Positions 22,600 to 36,929 of a DNA stretch of 64,000 nucleotides are shown piece by piece. The notes beneath the pieces are model-generated. The model was not told the origin of the DNA. It did not search any database and worked only from the letters and a program-made list of their open reading frames with translations. The translations under genes and the position numbers were made by a program. The DNA comes from Choristoneura fumiferana (taxonomy: Eukaryota > Arthropoda > Insecta > Lepidoptera > Tortricidae), in contig NC_133481.1 in assembly GCF_025370935.1 (NCBI RefSeq), positions 14,794,328-14,858,327 on the forward strand. The letters are read 5' to 3'. Positions within the stretch are counted from its first letter, which is position 1; every line of letters begins with the position of its first letter.

Positions 22600-22831
22600 G
22601 AAAACTGGCACGCATTTTCCTGCCACCCTCGCGGGGGCTGCGTGCGACGGCGTGGGGGCGGGGGGCGGCCCGGGCCCGGGGGGCAGGGGCCGCGCCGAGC
22701 CAGTGCCCCCCCGGAGCACACGGTGGCCTGACGCCTCCCTGCGACATGATCTGATCTCCCGCCACCCGTAACTCACCGCCGTATACATGGACAACTCCTG
22801 CCTCCTAGACCTGCTCATCAGGTGCTTCGCT
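22600..22831 (+). promoter_or_regulatory. GC-rich leader/promoter of the ZAD zinc-finger gene
   Basis: About 150 bases (22610-22770) are strongly GC-rich with G and C runs, an abrupt contrast with the AT-rich flanks, and end just before the first coding exon. This fits a 5' UTR or proximal promoter. An upstream in-frame ATG at 22787 would add 15 residues to the start chosen at 22832; an AG at 22820-22821 may instead be a splice acceptor. Confidence 0.4.
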
Positions 22832-25800
22832 ATGACGGAACCTGAGGACCTCAACTTCACGGCGTTCACGGACCTCTGCCGGCTGTGCTCGCTCAAGAGT
22901 GGACCGCGGCTCCATATCTTCGACAAGGAATCTGAGCAGAGGCAGATCCTATTCAAATTGCGGACGTGTCTACCCACTATGGTGAGTTGAGTACATATTC
23001 GTTATCCCAACCACCCTATATGCGTCTCACTTACTTCTCTACACACCTAAGCAATTATTATCTATATTATTGTTGGAAAGAAGTTCTAATTTTACAAATA
23101 AAGTGTAAACATTGTGGGTAAAATGCAGCGACGTCGATGCTACGCGGCCTCCGTCGTAGCTGCGTAGCGCATGCGTGCTACGCGCTACGACCACAACAAT
23201 GGTACACTGCTCACGATACCTGTTGAACCTTGAGATTTATTTTAAGAGGCTGTATTGACGTTTCCTTTATTGTCTTATTCAATTGATACCGCGAAACAAT
23301 GTTTAAATAACGCTTTAACACCAAAAAAAGGAATCCACATTAGATTTACTAACATGAAATGACGATGATGTTGTAATGATAAAAAGCTATATTTTTTTTT
23401 TGATGTCAGTATCGCTCCTTCTCCCTCGAGAATTTTGTTACTCATTGAACAGGAAAGTTACGAAAGATACACTTGAAGGGGTTCACTTGTACTCCAAACA
23501 TAAATTTAAAACTTATTCAGAAAATATTTTTTTAATTTCTTTATACTTTGTTTTGTGTGGATTTTCACTGTCGGTCATTCACCCCCGGACTATTTGAACT
23601 GGGTCAGTTTCGAGCGATATCTCGTACCGCGACACGTGACACTAATCCCCTAGTTTGTCTATAGATATCGTTTTGGGGTAAATGGACACGAAATTAATTT
23701 ATATTATTAGGGACAATTGTTAGCAGCTGGTGTAGTCACCAAAAAGATTATTATCGAGGAATAGTTGTGTAATATGACAGTTAACGTGTTAGAATTATGT
23801 CACCGCAACTTTATTATTAAAATACAATATGGGTACGCTGGAAACGACAGGGTTATTGTTGCAAGTAAGTTACTTTATTAAAATTAAAGTCTACCTACTC
23901 CTAATTAAGTACTTTAATTGTTCTACCTATTACGTATGTTAATTCAAAGGTAATTTTTAATGTAGGTAATAACCACGTATTTACATAACTTTGGATGCAC
24001 AAAATTATTAGACACATTTGTTTGAGAAATTTGGTAAAATTAACATATATCGGAATTGAAAATTTTACCCCTGTAACCTTGAATAATTTCCGTGCTATAC
24101 CTATAAAGGTCAGTTTCTGTTAAAAATTTCTAGAAAGTCTGTCTTAAGGAGAATAGGAACCTATTTAGAATCACTTCGTTGTTCATCTGTCTGCTCAAAG
24201 ATTAGCCCTTTTCCTCAGAAAAGCATAAATGTACTAGCCATTATATCTAAAATATCAAATATGTGCTTAGGTACTCATGTCTGCAATCCTTTGGTACTGT
24301 GAAAAACTTGAAAAAACTTATCATACAATAAACACACACATAATAAATAAATAAGTTATTGTTAATAATTAATTAATAATATAATATTTTTTGCTGACTG
24401 TACTTTTTGTTGACTGTACTTGCATTGCCATCTAAACTACATATTCGTACCAAATTTCAAGTCGGTACTATTAACTATTGAAGAGTTCCCCCCTGCGGAG
24501 GCAATCCTGGCAGGACCACCAAGATATCACTACCAGATTGTTGTATTGTCTGTCAGCAAATTTACTTAAGTATGCCAAATTTCAAGTCGATCGGATCACT
24601 AGAAGTGGGTCAAATTTAGCTTTCAAGATTTGACCCAAACAAACAAACAAATACTTAAATAAATAAAGACACAACAACAACAGGGCAAGCTAAAGAAAAG
24701 CTTGTAAAAATACGTAACTTAGGTGTGTGAATTTTTTAAAAGTAGGCTGCGCAGGATATTTTTATTTTACAAGCTTTTACTTATTTACATAAGTATTCGT
24801 CTACTAATTTCATTGGAGTTAATATTGTACTCGTGTAGCCTCTCGAGTAAATGGCAGTGAGCTACGAGCACTCATGAGTTAAAGCTACGAGCACCTCTGA
24901 ATTTCCCGGAATTTATGTTCATATTTTTGTTAACGTTTGAATTTTACCATGACCATCACGCTGAATCTTGAGGAACTAAACGAACCTACGAAGAAATTCA
25001 AAATTGTGCATAAATCCAAATCCACATTATGCCCGCGTGGGAACTACGACCCAAGCCCGCTTATTCAGAGAGGTGGCCTGTGCCCTACAGTAGGACTTTT
25101 CCAGGCCGAAGTAATGATTAAGGCAGCTCCGTTAGTGATGACGACTGTACATTCAAAGAAACTGAATCGCGTATAGGTTGTTTCTACGGCAGGCATAAAA
25201 ATGTACCTACAATGGCGAATACATTCAATGCACTTCTATACCATTTGCGCTTAGGTAACATATAAACCTGTTGTATCCTGTTATAAAATGACATTGAGAG
25301 AAAGATACACGCGAAAGGTTACGCCATAGTCCGTTTTTTCGCCTGCCGTAGAAACTAAGCACCTATACCAGAGTGGACCCTTTGTGCTACTGATGTCATA
25401 TTGTCATTTCCATACAGCCAAAGAATCATAGGTAGCGAAATTGATGACTACAGGTTCCACCCTGGACGTGATTCAGTTTCCTTGACTGTAATATAATATC
25501 CTAATGACGTTTTATATCTCCAGCAGATATCTAAGGACGACTTCCTTCCAAAGAAGATCTGCGAGCGATGCGTGACGCGGCTGGAACAGCTGTACGACTG
25601 GCGGCAGAGCTGTCTCAGCACCGACAGCGTATTGCGGAACTACGCAGAGTCCATGCGCATTGTCACTTCCACCATCAACTTCCAGGTAAGAGACGACCAG
25701 TGTGGCATGAAGTGCTGTAGAGTGAATATTCTCGGTAGACATAACCTATGGTATGGAATGGTCAATATTTGTGTGACGTATTTTCTGGACGGCCCCTTGT

Positions 25801-28800
25801 CAGTTTTTAACCCCCGAAGCAAAAAGAGGGGTGACAATAATTCCTCTAGTTAGGTTATTCCTTTTCCAATGCTTTAACCCGCCAACAATAATGGTGTTGT
25901 TTCATTTACTTATCATTCAATTAGTTTTAAGCGAAACATATTAGGTATGATTTACGTGTTTCTCGCAACAATAGATGCGAAAATTAAACGAGAACAAAGC
26001 TGGGAGATTTGGCACTCAAGGACTCAAACACTCATTTGCGTATCCTTTGTATTTGGGCAATATAAATGGAGAGTTGCGGATGACTGAGCCTATTTAATTA
26101 CCCTTGTCCTAGATATTAGGTATATTTGTATTAATGGGAGAAAATCCCAGAAAGAAGGTCAACCATTAGCAGAATTTTCGCAATAAGCAGGTATATGTAT
26201 AAAGTACAATTCAATAGAATCTGTCAATTTTCTACATATTTAAGACACCCTATCGTGGGCACACTTGATTATATATGTCCCTATTGTTGCAATTATCATG
26301 TAAAAGGAATCAAAAAAGAATAATAGTCACATCACAAAGCCTTAGGCAGCCCGGTGTTTATATTAGTAGGCTGGAAGTGTCTACAGGATTGTCAGATTCT
26401 ATTGAATTGGAGTTTAAGTTTCACTTCTCATGTTCGTCAAGTTCGTAGGTACTAAATTCACTCGTTCATAATTTTGTAAACCTCGTTTCACCCTCGACTT
26501 AACTATCAATAAAGTCACGGGTAAAATGGTGCGTTTTATACGCTTGTTGCACAATCTATCATTTTATTTGGTAGGACTTATTGACGAAGTTTTAGATTCT
26601 TACCTATGCTTAAAGATAATAAATACGTATATTTTAACTATTGCATAATGTGGGTAGGTACTTACTCGCTCGAGATGATGGCTAGCAATGCAAAGAACTA
26701 GGGTTCAGGTCCCCAAGCTCCGGTTTTATTTTTCTTTGATTTGTTATTTGTTCTCGTCAAGAAGTGAATTGATAAAAGTAACGGATTTGTAGACCCTCCC
26801 CCTTTCCCACACAATTTTGCACTTTTTCCTCCCTGAAACGTTCCTCTTAAGTCGTCGTCCTTATGGATGGCTCCGTGGAAACCAAACATAATATAAATAA
26901 GAAAAAATCGATTCTAATAATGATGATTTTAATCGATTACGAATTCCCCCGACAGTAAGTTCCTATGTCTAATCTAACATCATGCGATATAACAATTTAT
27001 TTGATGATAATGTTTACGATTATCGCCATCGATCTAACGTATCTGTTCCAATAGCTTTGTAATCGATAGCACAAGGTTTTTACATCAAATCAAATAAACA
27101 ATATAATAATCTTAGGTATATGATTGTATTTTCTATTAGTCTATATTCTTAAATAAATTTTATCCTTAATCAGTTATTGACTAACATATAATAATACATT
27201 TTTTATTTAAGTATAACTAAAAAAAAAAAGTTTCCCCTCCGCGGCATGGACCCAAAGATGCTAGCAGCATTTCCTCGCTGTATAGCAATATTGCTGATAC
27301 GTTGTGCGAGGAAGCTGCCAGCTCTTCCGTCCCCTGTGAGAAAATTTATGATGAGACCGCCATTAATATGAATTTAATTCGCAACAAAGACTATTCATCA
27401 AATTATTTTAAAAGAGTATGACTGAATTTCGGGAGCGTTGGGCACGGGCCCCGTGTGCCCTTATAGGAAAGATCATCATCATCATCATCATATCAGCCGT
27501 AGGACGTCTACTGTTGGACATAGGCCCCAAGATAGGAAAGATGGTACACCATGGATACAAAAGTAGGTACGGCGTGCACTCCTCCTTTACGTTGCCCGTC
27601 AGTTGCTTTGAACTGCAAGCGTAGGTCATTCTGGATTGAAACATGTCATCCAATGTCACGCGTGCAGAATTCCTACCTCAGATCAAGCCCAATTAGGGTT
27701 ACTTTAGTTCATTTGTCCTGATCTTTTCTAGGACTACGACCAGATTTTGTAAACCTCAGGTTTTTCAGGATTTTCAATAAAACGGAGTACATTTTTTAGA
27801 TCTTTTTATTATAAAAGGTACGAAACAGTGTTTTTTTTCATAAAGACACTTATTTAAAAATCAAGCCGGCAAGCAACATGCCTGCGTCTGACACCCCAGA
27901 ATCGAGCACAAAATTATTAATGTTTGTGAAAAAAATCTGCTATTGCGACAAGTTCTCAGGATTTCTTGAAGGTCATCAAGATTTTTCTTTAGGTTTTTAA
28001 ATTTTCTACCTGGTAACCCTATGCTCAAACTCCTTGTCAGTTGCATTGAACTGCAAGCGCGGGTCATTGTTTTCGAATCTGCGGTGTCGAAGAGGCGAGG
28101 GTCGCTGTGAAGGCACGCGGTGCAGCCGGCAGGGTGGGGCGCTCTCCTCTATTGATCGGCGCGGCCCGGGCCATATCGACCCAACACCCACCTCCCACAA
28201 CAACTACAACACAATCTCAACCCTATTCAAACACACAAAAGGCTCACAAGCAACTCAATTTCCATCTAAGCCAACGCCACTGAAGTTCAAACCCAATCCT
28301 GTTACATTACGTTCGAAAATTGTAGCAAAAACACTCGTTCTGTAAGGCAATGCATTATCCGCTTTAATGCGATAGTTATAAGACTGTCACCGGTGTTCGG
28401 TGCGCAGTAAAGCACTTGGAAATTTGGTTGTTGGCTACGCATGTCCGAGGCGTTTTGTTTTACTCGTATGGATCGACGCTGCATCTGTCTCGCCGCCGTT
28501 CGTCAATATCAACCATCAACTTTATTCATAAAACTACAGACGCCTTGAATTGTTTTAGCACTCCGCTTAAAGCCCCTAATTCGAAACCTCTACCCCACAA
28601 CACATGGAACCCCCCTTCCGAGTCACGAGTGCAAGCCCCCCATTAAGGGTGCATTAACGCACAGGCCCAAGGTCGTCGGTGGAAGGTGGCACGAGCTGGG
28701 GGCACAGTTAACCCTGACCCAGCGGGTGAAGGATATTCCTACTACGCCCCCCGCCTACGAACTGAGTCCCCACTCATCACATACTGCTAAAAATAGAAGT

Positions 28801-31800
28801 GAAATGTTTGGGATTATCCGAATGCAGCTCTCGCTTTTTACCTATAGGATTTTCAGTCAATATATTTATGCACATGAATAAAAATTACTATAGGGCATTA
28901 GTTTATCACAACATGGAGTGACGCAGATTGAGGCATGTTCTATGCAGTGCGTCCGGCATTAAAAGTATACTGGTGTAATCGTAATGGATAACATCGATTA
29001 TCCTAATACTCATAATATCCTATCCTACAAATTCGTTGGTTTTCTTTAAACAATGAATTTTTACATTCAAATAAAAATAGGTGTACTATACATTTTAAAG
29101 AATATTAAAATAAGATTTGCTGACAACTTCACTCGGTACTGTCAATTTTAGAATTGCCGGCAGTGTAAATGTGTAATTTTTTATGTATACGCATAACTTT
29201 TTACAGAGTAGTTCGATTTTGATGATTCTTTTTTTATTGGAAAGGGTATACCCCGAGAGTGGTCCCATTTCAATTTGGAAAAAATATTCCTACCCTAAGG
29301 GTAGGAAAACAGGGGATGATTGATTGTTCAGTCGCTGATTGTACTGTATGACCAGGCATAACTTTTTACAGAGTAGTCTGATTTTCATAATTCTTTTTTT
29401 ATTAGATAGGGTATACCTTGAAGTTGGTATTATATACATTTAGGAAAAAAACACCCCAAGGGTGAGGAAAAAAGTATAAAAAAAAAAAAATAACAAAAAA
29501 ATTGAACCGCCGAAAAACTGAAAAGCAAAAAATAATACCTTTTTTTGTTTGACCTTAATCTAGGTACCAGTTTGTAGTCGGTGCCTCAGCACGAGCCAGG
29601 AGGAGTGATAGAAGCCCATCAGGTAGACGACTATAGGTCCACTCCTCATTTTTTATTGGCTATACTTGTATTCACATCCGGCATACCTAATAGTATGATA
29701 TGGCTAACAAATTCCAAGGCAATGCGATTACTGAAAGTGGGTTGAACTCGACTTCCAAGATTGAACACGGCAAGTTAAATAATAGCTTGTAAAAAAAAGA
29801 GAAAGATTGTGTCTGAAGTTCAGTACGTATAAAAAGGATGAAAGTTTACAATACATTCGTAATAAACTGGCAACATTTGACAGTGGCAGTTGGCAGTGTG
29901 TGGGACTTGAGCATGTCAATAAATAAATAAATAATAAATCAATCACTCGAACGTATACCCTGGATGTAATGTCGGTGGGAATGCAATAAGTTCGTATATG
30001 AATTCTGATGCTCCTGCCAAGCTCGTCCCCGTAATAACTTTTTTTTCACAAAAACTTGACTTACGTCACTATCATTCTTTTTACTGCTTTTACTTTTTAT
30101 TAAAATCAATTAATCGCATGAACAATTTAACAGGTTCCCTGTCCACTTTCCATGAGGCATGTGCCTCATGAAAAGTGATGTAAATAATGCAGTAAACAAT
30201 AATTTTTATAACGTATTTATTATTTATTATTTTTACTTACTATCTCATTCCGAGAGGAGGCCTGTGCCCAGCAGTGAGACGTATATAGGCTGGGATGAGT
30301 TGAGATTATATTACTGGCCGTTACCCGCTACTCCGTCCGTGTAGAATTCGGTTTTTACTATCCCTCAGGAACTATGCAATGTTCCGGGATAAAAACTATC
30401 CTATGTCCTTCCCGGGACGCAAACTATCTGTATACCGAATTTCATCTAAATCGGTTCAGTGGTTTAGACGTAATGAAGTAACAAACAAACAGACTTACAA
30501 GCTTTCGTATTTATAATATTAGTGGGATGGGATAATCATTTTTATTCTTGAACCACATCTAGATAACCAATTAAAATTACTTTATCATTACCTACTATGG
30601 GGACGTGTCAAAAGAACGCTGCACATTGCTGCGGGACAGGGAACCTGTTAATAGTATCAACCTAGAAACACTAATTTTGTTTCACGTTTAAACTTCACCT
30701 TGTATTACCTACCTACATGCTTCTCGCTAGTTCAACAACTTCGGCACCTAGGCCAATTAAGTATCTATAAGGTCTCTATGTAAGCGGCATACGAACAAGT
30801 TACTTCTTCGCATGTATCAGTACCTTTATATAAAGTTAGCGCCATCACTAGTGGACACCAAGATCCAGCAGGACTACTACGAAACTCCACTCGAAGTTCG
30901 TGTCGTGCGGTCCCTCTGACACTTATACTATTTAATACGAGAGCGAGAGGGACGCTGCGATACAAACTTCGAGTTTCGGGTTTCGTAGTAGCCCTGCAGG
31001 GATTGCAGATGCATTTCTGGTCTAGAGAGCAAACAACTCCTCACGTGCCGGCGTAATTTTACTATCTATTATCTGACTCTCCGCTTCGCTCGTGTCTCTT
31101 ATGTTTTTTCTATTTCTACTTGAAGGGGTCCATGTCGACTCGCATAATTGTTGAAAGTCATAGGTACTAATGTAATGTTTGTCATAACTCTTTTTTCTCT
31201 GAATACATTAATTGTTCAGAATTAATTTAAAACTAACCTAACTTAACGTACCTTTAGAATTCCACATGATGGCCATTAAACATTTCTGAAAAATTTACGG
31301 TTTAGGCGGAAAAAAAATATGACTAACAAAAATTATGACAATCATTATTTTATGACTTTTAAAAATTATGCTACTAGATAGGTACGCACCCGCCACGAAG
31401 TTATTGCAAATTAATGGCAGACAGGACAGATTACTCACCAGGCTTTACTTATATCAAAGAACTCTTCTAAATGCTAGTAATCGGTTCGGTTCAGAAGCCT
31501 TGCTACCTACTAAAAACATAATGATTTCAAGGTGAAAAAGACACAAACTGCTGCTTATTTAACTCCTTGTTTAGTTTAGTTTAGCTTTTCACTTATTAAT
31601 TTATCCAAGGGCAGTTTAGCCAATTTGACAGGGTATAGAGGAATAGGATTTCCTGATTGAGGTGTGCGTCTCGAAGGGGAAAGTCAATCGATGCACCGTC
31701 GACACCGAGTGCATAGGGCCGGCCGCGTCAAGACGTCTCGAGAACTCTTTGCAATTTCGCACCCCCTGGTACTTTCATTCTGTATGCGTGACGTAACAGC

Positions 31801-34800
31801 GCAAGTCGTGTACTGCTTGCTAAGTGTTTCTGACAACCTGGTAGCTTTGTCAATTAAGCGGTTAAATTAATTTGATAGTTAATTAATATGCAAACAATGG
31901 TTTTGTTGTTTGTGATATTGTTTTAGTTGTAATTAGTGCAGTGTATCTCGTATTATTTACATCATCATGATGCAAATCGATTCTTTCTTCGATATGTGGA
32001 ATTACGGGGTAAGAAGCGACAATAAAGGGCAAAAATTAAACGTCAGCTTTATTTATTACCTTCGTAATTGTCAGTTTTTTTGACGTTAAATATGACAACT
32101 GCCAAGTTTCTTTTTGACGAGTTATTATTGACAATAGGTCTTTCCGAAAGTGTTGATAGATCTTATAATATATATAACTAGCTATATTAAAGCACTCTAC
32201 CATATTTATTTATTACTTCACTGATCGCTCCTCTAACTTACTCACTATTTACTCGTATCCACGTTCGGTGCCATGCTCATGACTTCCACCGACTAATATC
32301 AAGTCCATATATTTATTTTTAAAAAATGCGTACAGTTATACAAAAGGGTTCTCAACTTTTGTCTTGATAACTTGAAACTGCAGTAAATATTCAATATTAA
32401 GTTTTGATCGACTAAAGCCTGCTTAATTCATTATCTATCTATATTATTATAAATCTTCTATATAAATAAAAATGAATCACCGAAATGTATGTAAGCGCAT
32501 AACTTCCGAACGAACGCGACGGCACTAAATTCGATAATAACAACAATGTCAGGACTATATCAGGAATAATGTCAGGACATGGTTTGTGTGAAACAATAAA
32601 AAATAGGGGCGAAGCCGCGGGTAACAGCTAGTAGATTATAATTATTGCCTTACCTGTAATATACGTCATCTAAATGTATAAAAGAAGAAACTGACTGGCT
32701 GACTGACTTATAGATCAACGCACAGCCCAAACCGCTGGGCCTAGAAACTTGAAATTTGGAATACTTATATGTTCCTCAATTGTTACAGCTAAAAACAATT
32801 TGAAGTAACAGCTAAAAATAATTTTCATGTAACAGCTAAAATTTGCAAGTAACAGCTAAAAATAATTTTCATGATTTATCAAAACTCCCACGGGATAGGG
32901 AATAAATGGGATTTATATTTTCGCTTCAAAGTATAATCTCTGAAACTACCGAGCTGATTTAAATAATTATTTTACCAAATAGAAAGCTACACTATCCCTG
33001 ATTGACATAGACTATTTTTTTACATCGAAAATTAAGAATATTAAAATAGATCATAACAGTAATTCAGGTCCCGCGGGAGCTTAACAATTTCTCGGGATAT
33101 AATCCTATATCGTGTATGAAATCGCGGGAAATAGAAACGCGTAATACTTTAACTTTTTCAAAAATTCTAGCCCCGAATCAGCGAAACAGGGTTTCAAACT
33201 AGTTTTTTCTGTTCCGTGGTTTCAAAGTTGGTACGAATTATGACGTAGGTTTATTTTTGAATTTCAAAATTTGCACCATCTGTGCAAAACAACGTCTTTC
33301 TGTATTTGTATTTCCATGTAATCCTCCGAAAAATCAATCACGAAAAAAGGATCGCAGAAAGTAAAAGTATGTTACCCCAAATTTAACACGAGCGAAGCAG
33401 CGGGCAAAAGCTACTTAGCAATAAAGGAGATAGCAGTGTGTAATCGATTAAGTATTTCATCATGTCAAAAACAAGGACATTTACCAACGAATGTTTGTTC
33501 TCGGGTCTTGGGTGTTTAATATGTATTTAACTATGTATCTATCTATATAATTATATTTATCCGTTGCTTAGTAGGTACCCATAACACAAGCTTTGCTAAG
33601 CTTACTTTGGGACTAGGTCAATTGGTGTGAATTGTCCCGTGATATTTATTTATTTATTTATTTGAACAATTCTTATATTTTTTCTAAATCAATAACATGT
33701 GAATAAAAGTGAGAAATAAAGAAAATATTTAACAAAAAACTAAAACCGACTCAACCCATAGTATGTAGGTGAGGTAGACGACTATTGTTTCACTCCTGCT
33801 GGCTCGTGCTGAGTCACCGACTTCGAGCTAGTAACTAGGTACCTAGAAAAGGGTTTTGTAGTCGGTTCCGTATTTAGTTATTTTGTTATTTTTTTGGAGT
33901 CGGTTTTACTTTTTTGTTAACAAGTTGCCTATACCTTCCGGCTTCACCATCAGATCAGTTCGAAAGAATCATTAACTTAAAGCTTCTTCTTAGTCGCTTC
34001 TTTAGGTATATTAATCATGATCGTTTCGGTTCGCCTCATGACGAGCGAGCATTACTTAGCTTTGACGAGTTCCATTGGTCATCTACGGTCTTCTTCATCA
34101 GGTACAGTTTACTAAATGATACTTTCTGAATTTAAATGCTTATCTTAATGCTCAAAATGCCAAAATCATCATAGGTTTGCTTATAAAATTCGAGGTTTGC
34201 TCTCGATTTCCCTAGGATCCCATCATCAGAAGAGTACTCTTTCGAATAAAAAAAGAATTTTGAAAATCGGTCAACAATTGACTGAGTAATCGGTGAACAT
34301 ACATAAAAAAAATACAAACATTGGAACATAGAACCTCCTCCTTTTTTGAAGTCGGTTAAAAATATCATAACATGTCTTATTCCCGAGATGACAATGACTT
34401 TACTTGCGAGTAGTCAAATACAATGCACTCGCGTACTTTGCATAGGTACCCCTTACCCCAGCGCTGGGCCCTCAGGCTGGGCCCTTGAGTTTGCTTTTAA
34501 TCAGTGCATGATAACGCTCCCTCCACCCTCGTTAGGGAACGTCCCTTATCTTTAGGGGACTAGGATATTCAAACAATGAACGGCGATACGGAATTTAGTT
34601 AAATTCGATACTTTTTGAGTTTTGCCGGCCTACCTGTATGGCATGCATAGAAGTTGACTTATTTAGAAGAATGAACATTCGCTTCGCACGTGTAAATCAT
34701 TAAATTCCGCAGTTAAATTGAAATTCCGGGATTCTACTAAAAATTACCTCTACATCGTCTACAAAAGATTCCTCCGCAGTAGTTTGTAATTATTTTTTAA

Positions 34801-36534
34801 TTTAGGGACATTTTAATAAAAACTCCTAGGCGTGTCGTTAAGCACACAACAGCTTTCCAAAATATAAACCACAAAAATGTGTTGAACGTGTAAAGGTACA
34901 AAAGCTCAATTTGAAAGTTTTTGAGATTGTTGACCCAAGACGAAAAATAATTGCACAACTGGCTGCATTTAAAAATTAACCAAATCAGGTTGTCCAGAAG
35001 CATCCCGCAGGTCATTGAACCCGTGTCGAATTTGGGCAATTAAGCAAGCATAGGGTGTAATGGAATGACAGCGAGGGCGGCACTGTCGCCGGGGTGAGCG
35101 TGCCACCCTCGGCAGACTTAGCGAATGTTTTGTAATGATTGGAAGAAAAATCTTTTTTGTTACGGTCATGGCTAGGTAAAAAGGGTAAGTAGTGGGTATC
35201 AGAGTGTTTTTTACACGCAGCCGATGCGATGTGAACGAGCCTCAAACAAGATTCAATCACTGTTGTATCACCTTTTTGAGGATTTGCGGCGCCGTGGATT
35301 CATGAAACGTGTCTCGCCTGCACTTTAAAAAATACGCCGTGTGACGCGGTAATTATTTTTTTGACTGAATAAGCCGCTGATACAACTATAGAAGTAATAA
35401 AAGAGTAATACTTAGATACGTTATTTTGTGTATTCTTTCCACAATCGATAGTTACTGTTTTCGCCTCTTCCACTGTCAATGAGCATATGTTTCTTCGTAC
35501 CTACAAATAACTGTACTCGCCAATGAAACATTAATCATTTTTCAACACCATATCTGCAATAACCCATTATATTGACCTTTAGATTGAGCTTTTTTCCTGA
35601 AGTGTTATTTATTCCTCTTATTATTAGATCTGTGGGTTGAAAAAACTACAGAAGCTAGAGTGCTTTTATATTATCAGGAAGACTGCAAGAATCATAATAG
35701 AAAATGAAGATCAAAATTAAATTAAATTGATCACGATCCTCAGTCCATTTGCTGACAAATGAAAACTCAATCAACTTCTTAACTGGCATCATTTTATTCC
35801 TGTTCGCAGTCAGCCCCTTGTTTGGTGAAAGAAAAAATATCAATAGTAAATTGTACAACGAGAGCATAAAACGAGCCATTTTTCCGAAGACGTTCATATA
35901 GCCACCCGAGCCGGTACAGCGAGGGTGGATAGACACGTCGAGGGGAAAATGGGTTTAATGAAGTTTTACACTCTGCTTTCACTTCGATGGCGAGGAAATG
36001 AAATAGCAACATTGGAAAAAATTGTTCCCTTACTATGTACCTACCTTTTATTGTTCACGTATTACAATTATAATTATATTTTTATTGATCTATTTGATTG
36101 ATTTGATTGATTTTTAGTTTGATATAAATATGTAGAAACTTCTTTGCTTGTGGCTGTTTACACCTGATTGCCTTGGTCTTAGACGAAGATTTTACTTTAT
36201 GCACTAGAGCATAAAAAGTAATTTTATGTCGCCTAGATCCAGCATAAACATGAACTTTACGAGTATGAGAAGCTTATGAGAAGTAAAAATGATTTTTCCA
36301 ACAGGACGGTACGGTAAACATGGATAAAATGACGGAAGCGCAGAAGACCGCGTATCTAGAAGCGCACGTGGCCGTGCAACAACACATGGCGCAAGCCGCG
36401 GCCGCTGCAAGACGGGAACAACAACAACAACAGCAGCAGCAACAACAGCAGCAACAACAGCAACAACAACAGCAGCAGCAACAACAGCAGCACAACAACA
36501 ACAACAACAACAGCAGCAGCAGCAGCAACAACAA

Positions 36535-36565
<31 letters not shown>

Positions 36566-36844
36566 AAGTAAGAGCATAATATTTAATAAACTAAAAGTTA
36601 TTGGTTTAAAATAATTCTTATTGATCAGTTGTTTAAGAAAGAAACTTCTTTGAAATTCATCTTTAGATTTGACTTCAACAAACATGCACCCATAAAAGCA
36701 TTGCTGCACGGTAAATTCATTCAAATCAATCATCAGAACCAATCATCTTACTATGAGAGAAACAAACGAAGGCATTGGGAGACGACTATTAAAAGGTAGT
36801 AATAACTTCTTATGTTTTGTAAAAGGAAAAGTTTGAACTCATCA

Positions 36845-36878
<34 letters not shown>

Positions 36879-36897
36879 ACAACAACAGCAACAGCAA

Positions 36898-36929
<32 letters not shown>

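Larger units (their letters stand above)
22982..25523 (+). other. Intron 1 of the zinc-finger gene
   Basis: GTGAGT donor, and a tandem CAGCAG acceptor at its end. A short GC-rich repetitive patch at about 23125-23200 (GCTACGCGCTACGA-type repeats), and the dispersed repeats at 24390-24700 and 25365-25485, are the only structure seen. Confidence 0.5.
25686..36304 (+). other. 10.6-kb intron 2 of the zinc-finger gene
   Basis: GTAAGA donor and TTTTTCCAACAG acceptor. Between 26000 and 27400, 31000 and 32400, and 34600 and 36200 I see nothing beyond AT-rich intron sequence; the rest carries the repeats listed separately. Confidence 0.5.

Noticed and set aside
28034..28345. 103-residue plus-strand frame in the long intron
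   Set aside because: Begins inside a dispersed repeat, has low-complexity composition and no supported splice context.
36274..36742. Poly-leucine, poly-cysteine and poly-valine frames opposite the CAA/CAG tract
   Set aside because: Antisense readings of a repeat; the sense frame joins the zinc-finger gene through good splice sites.
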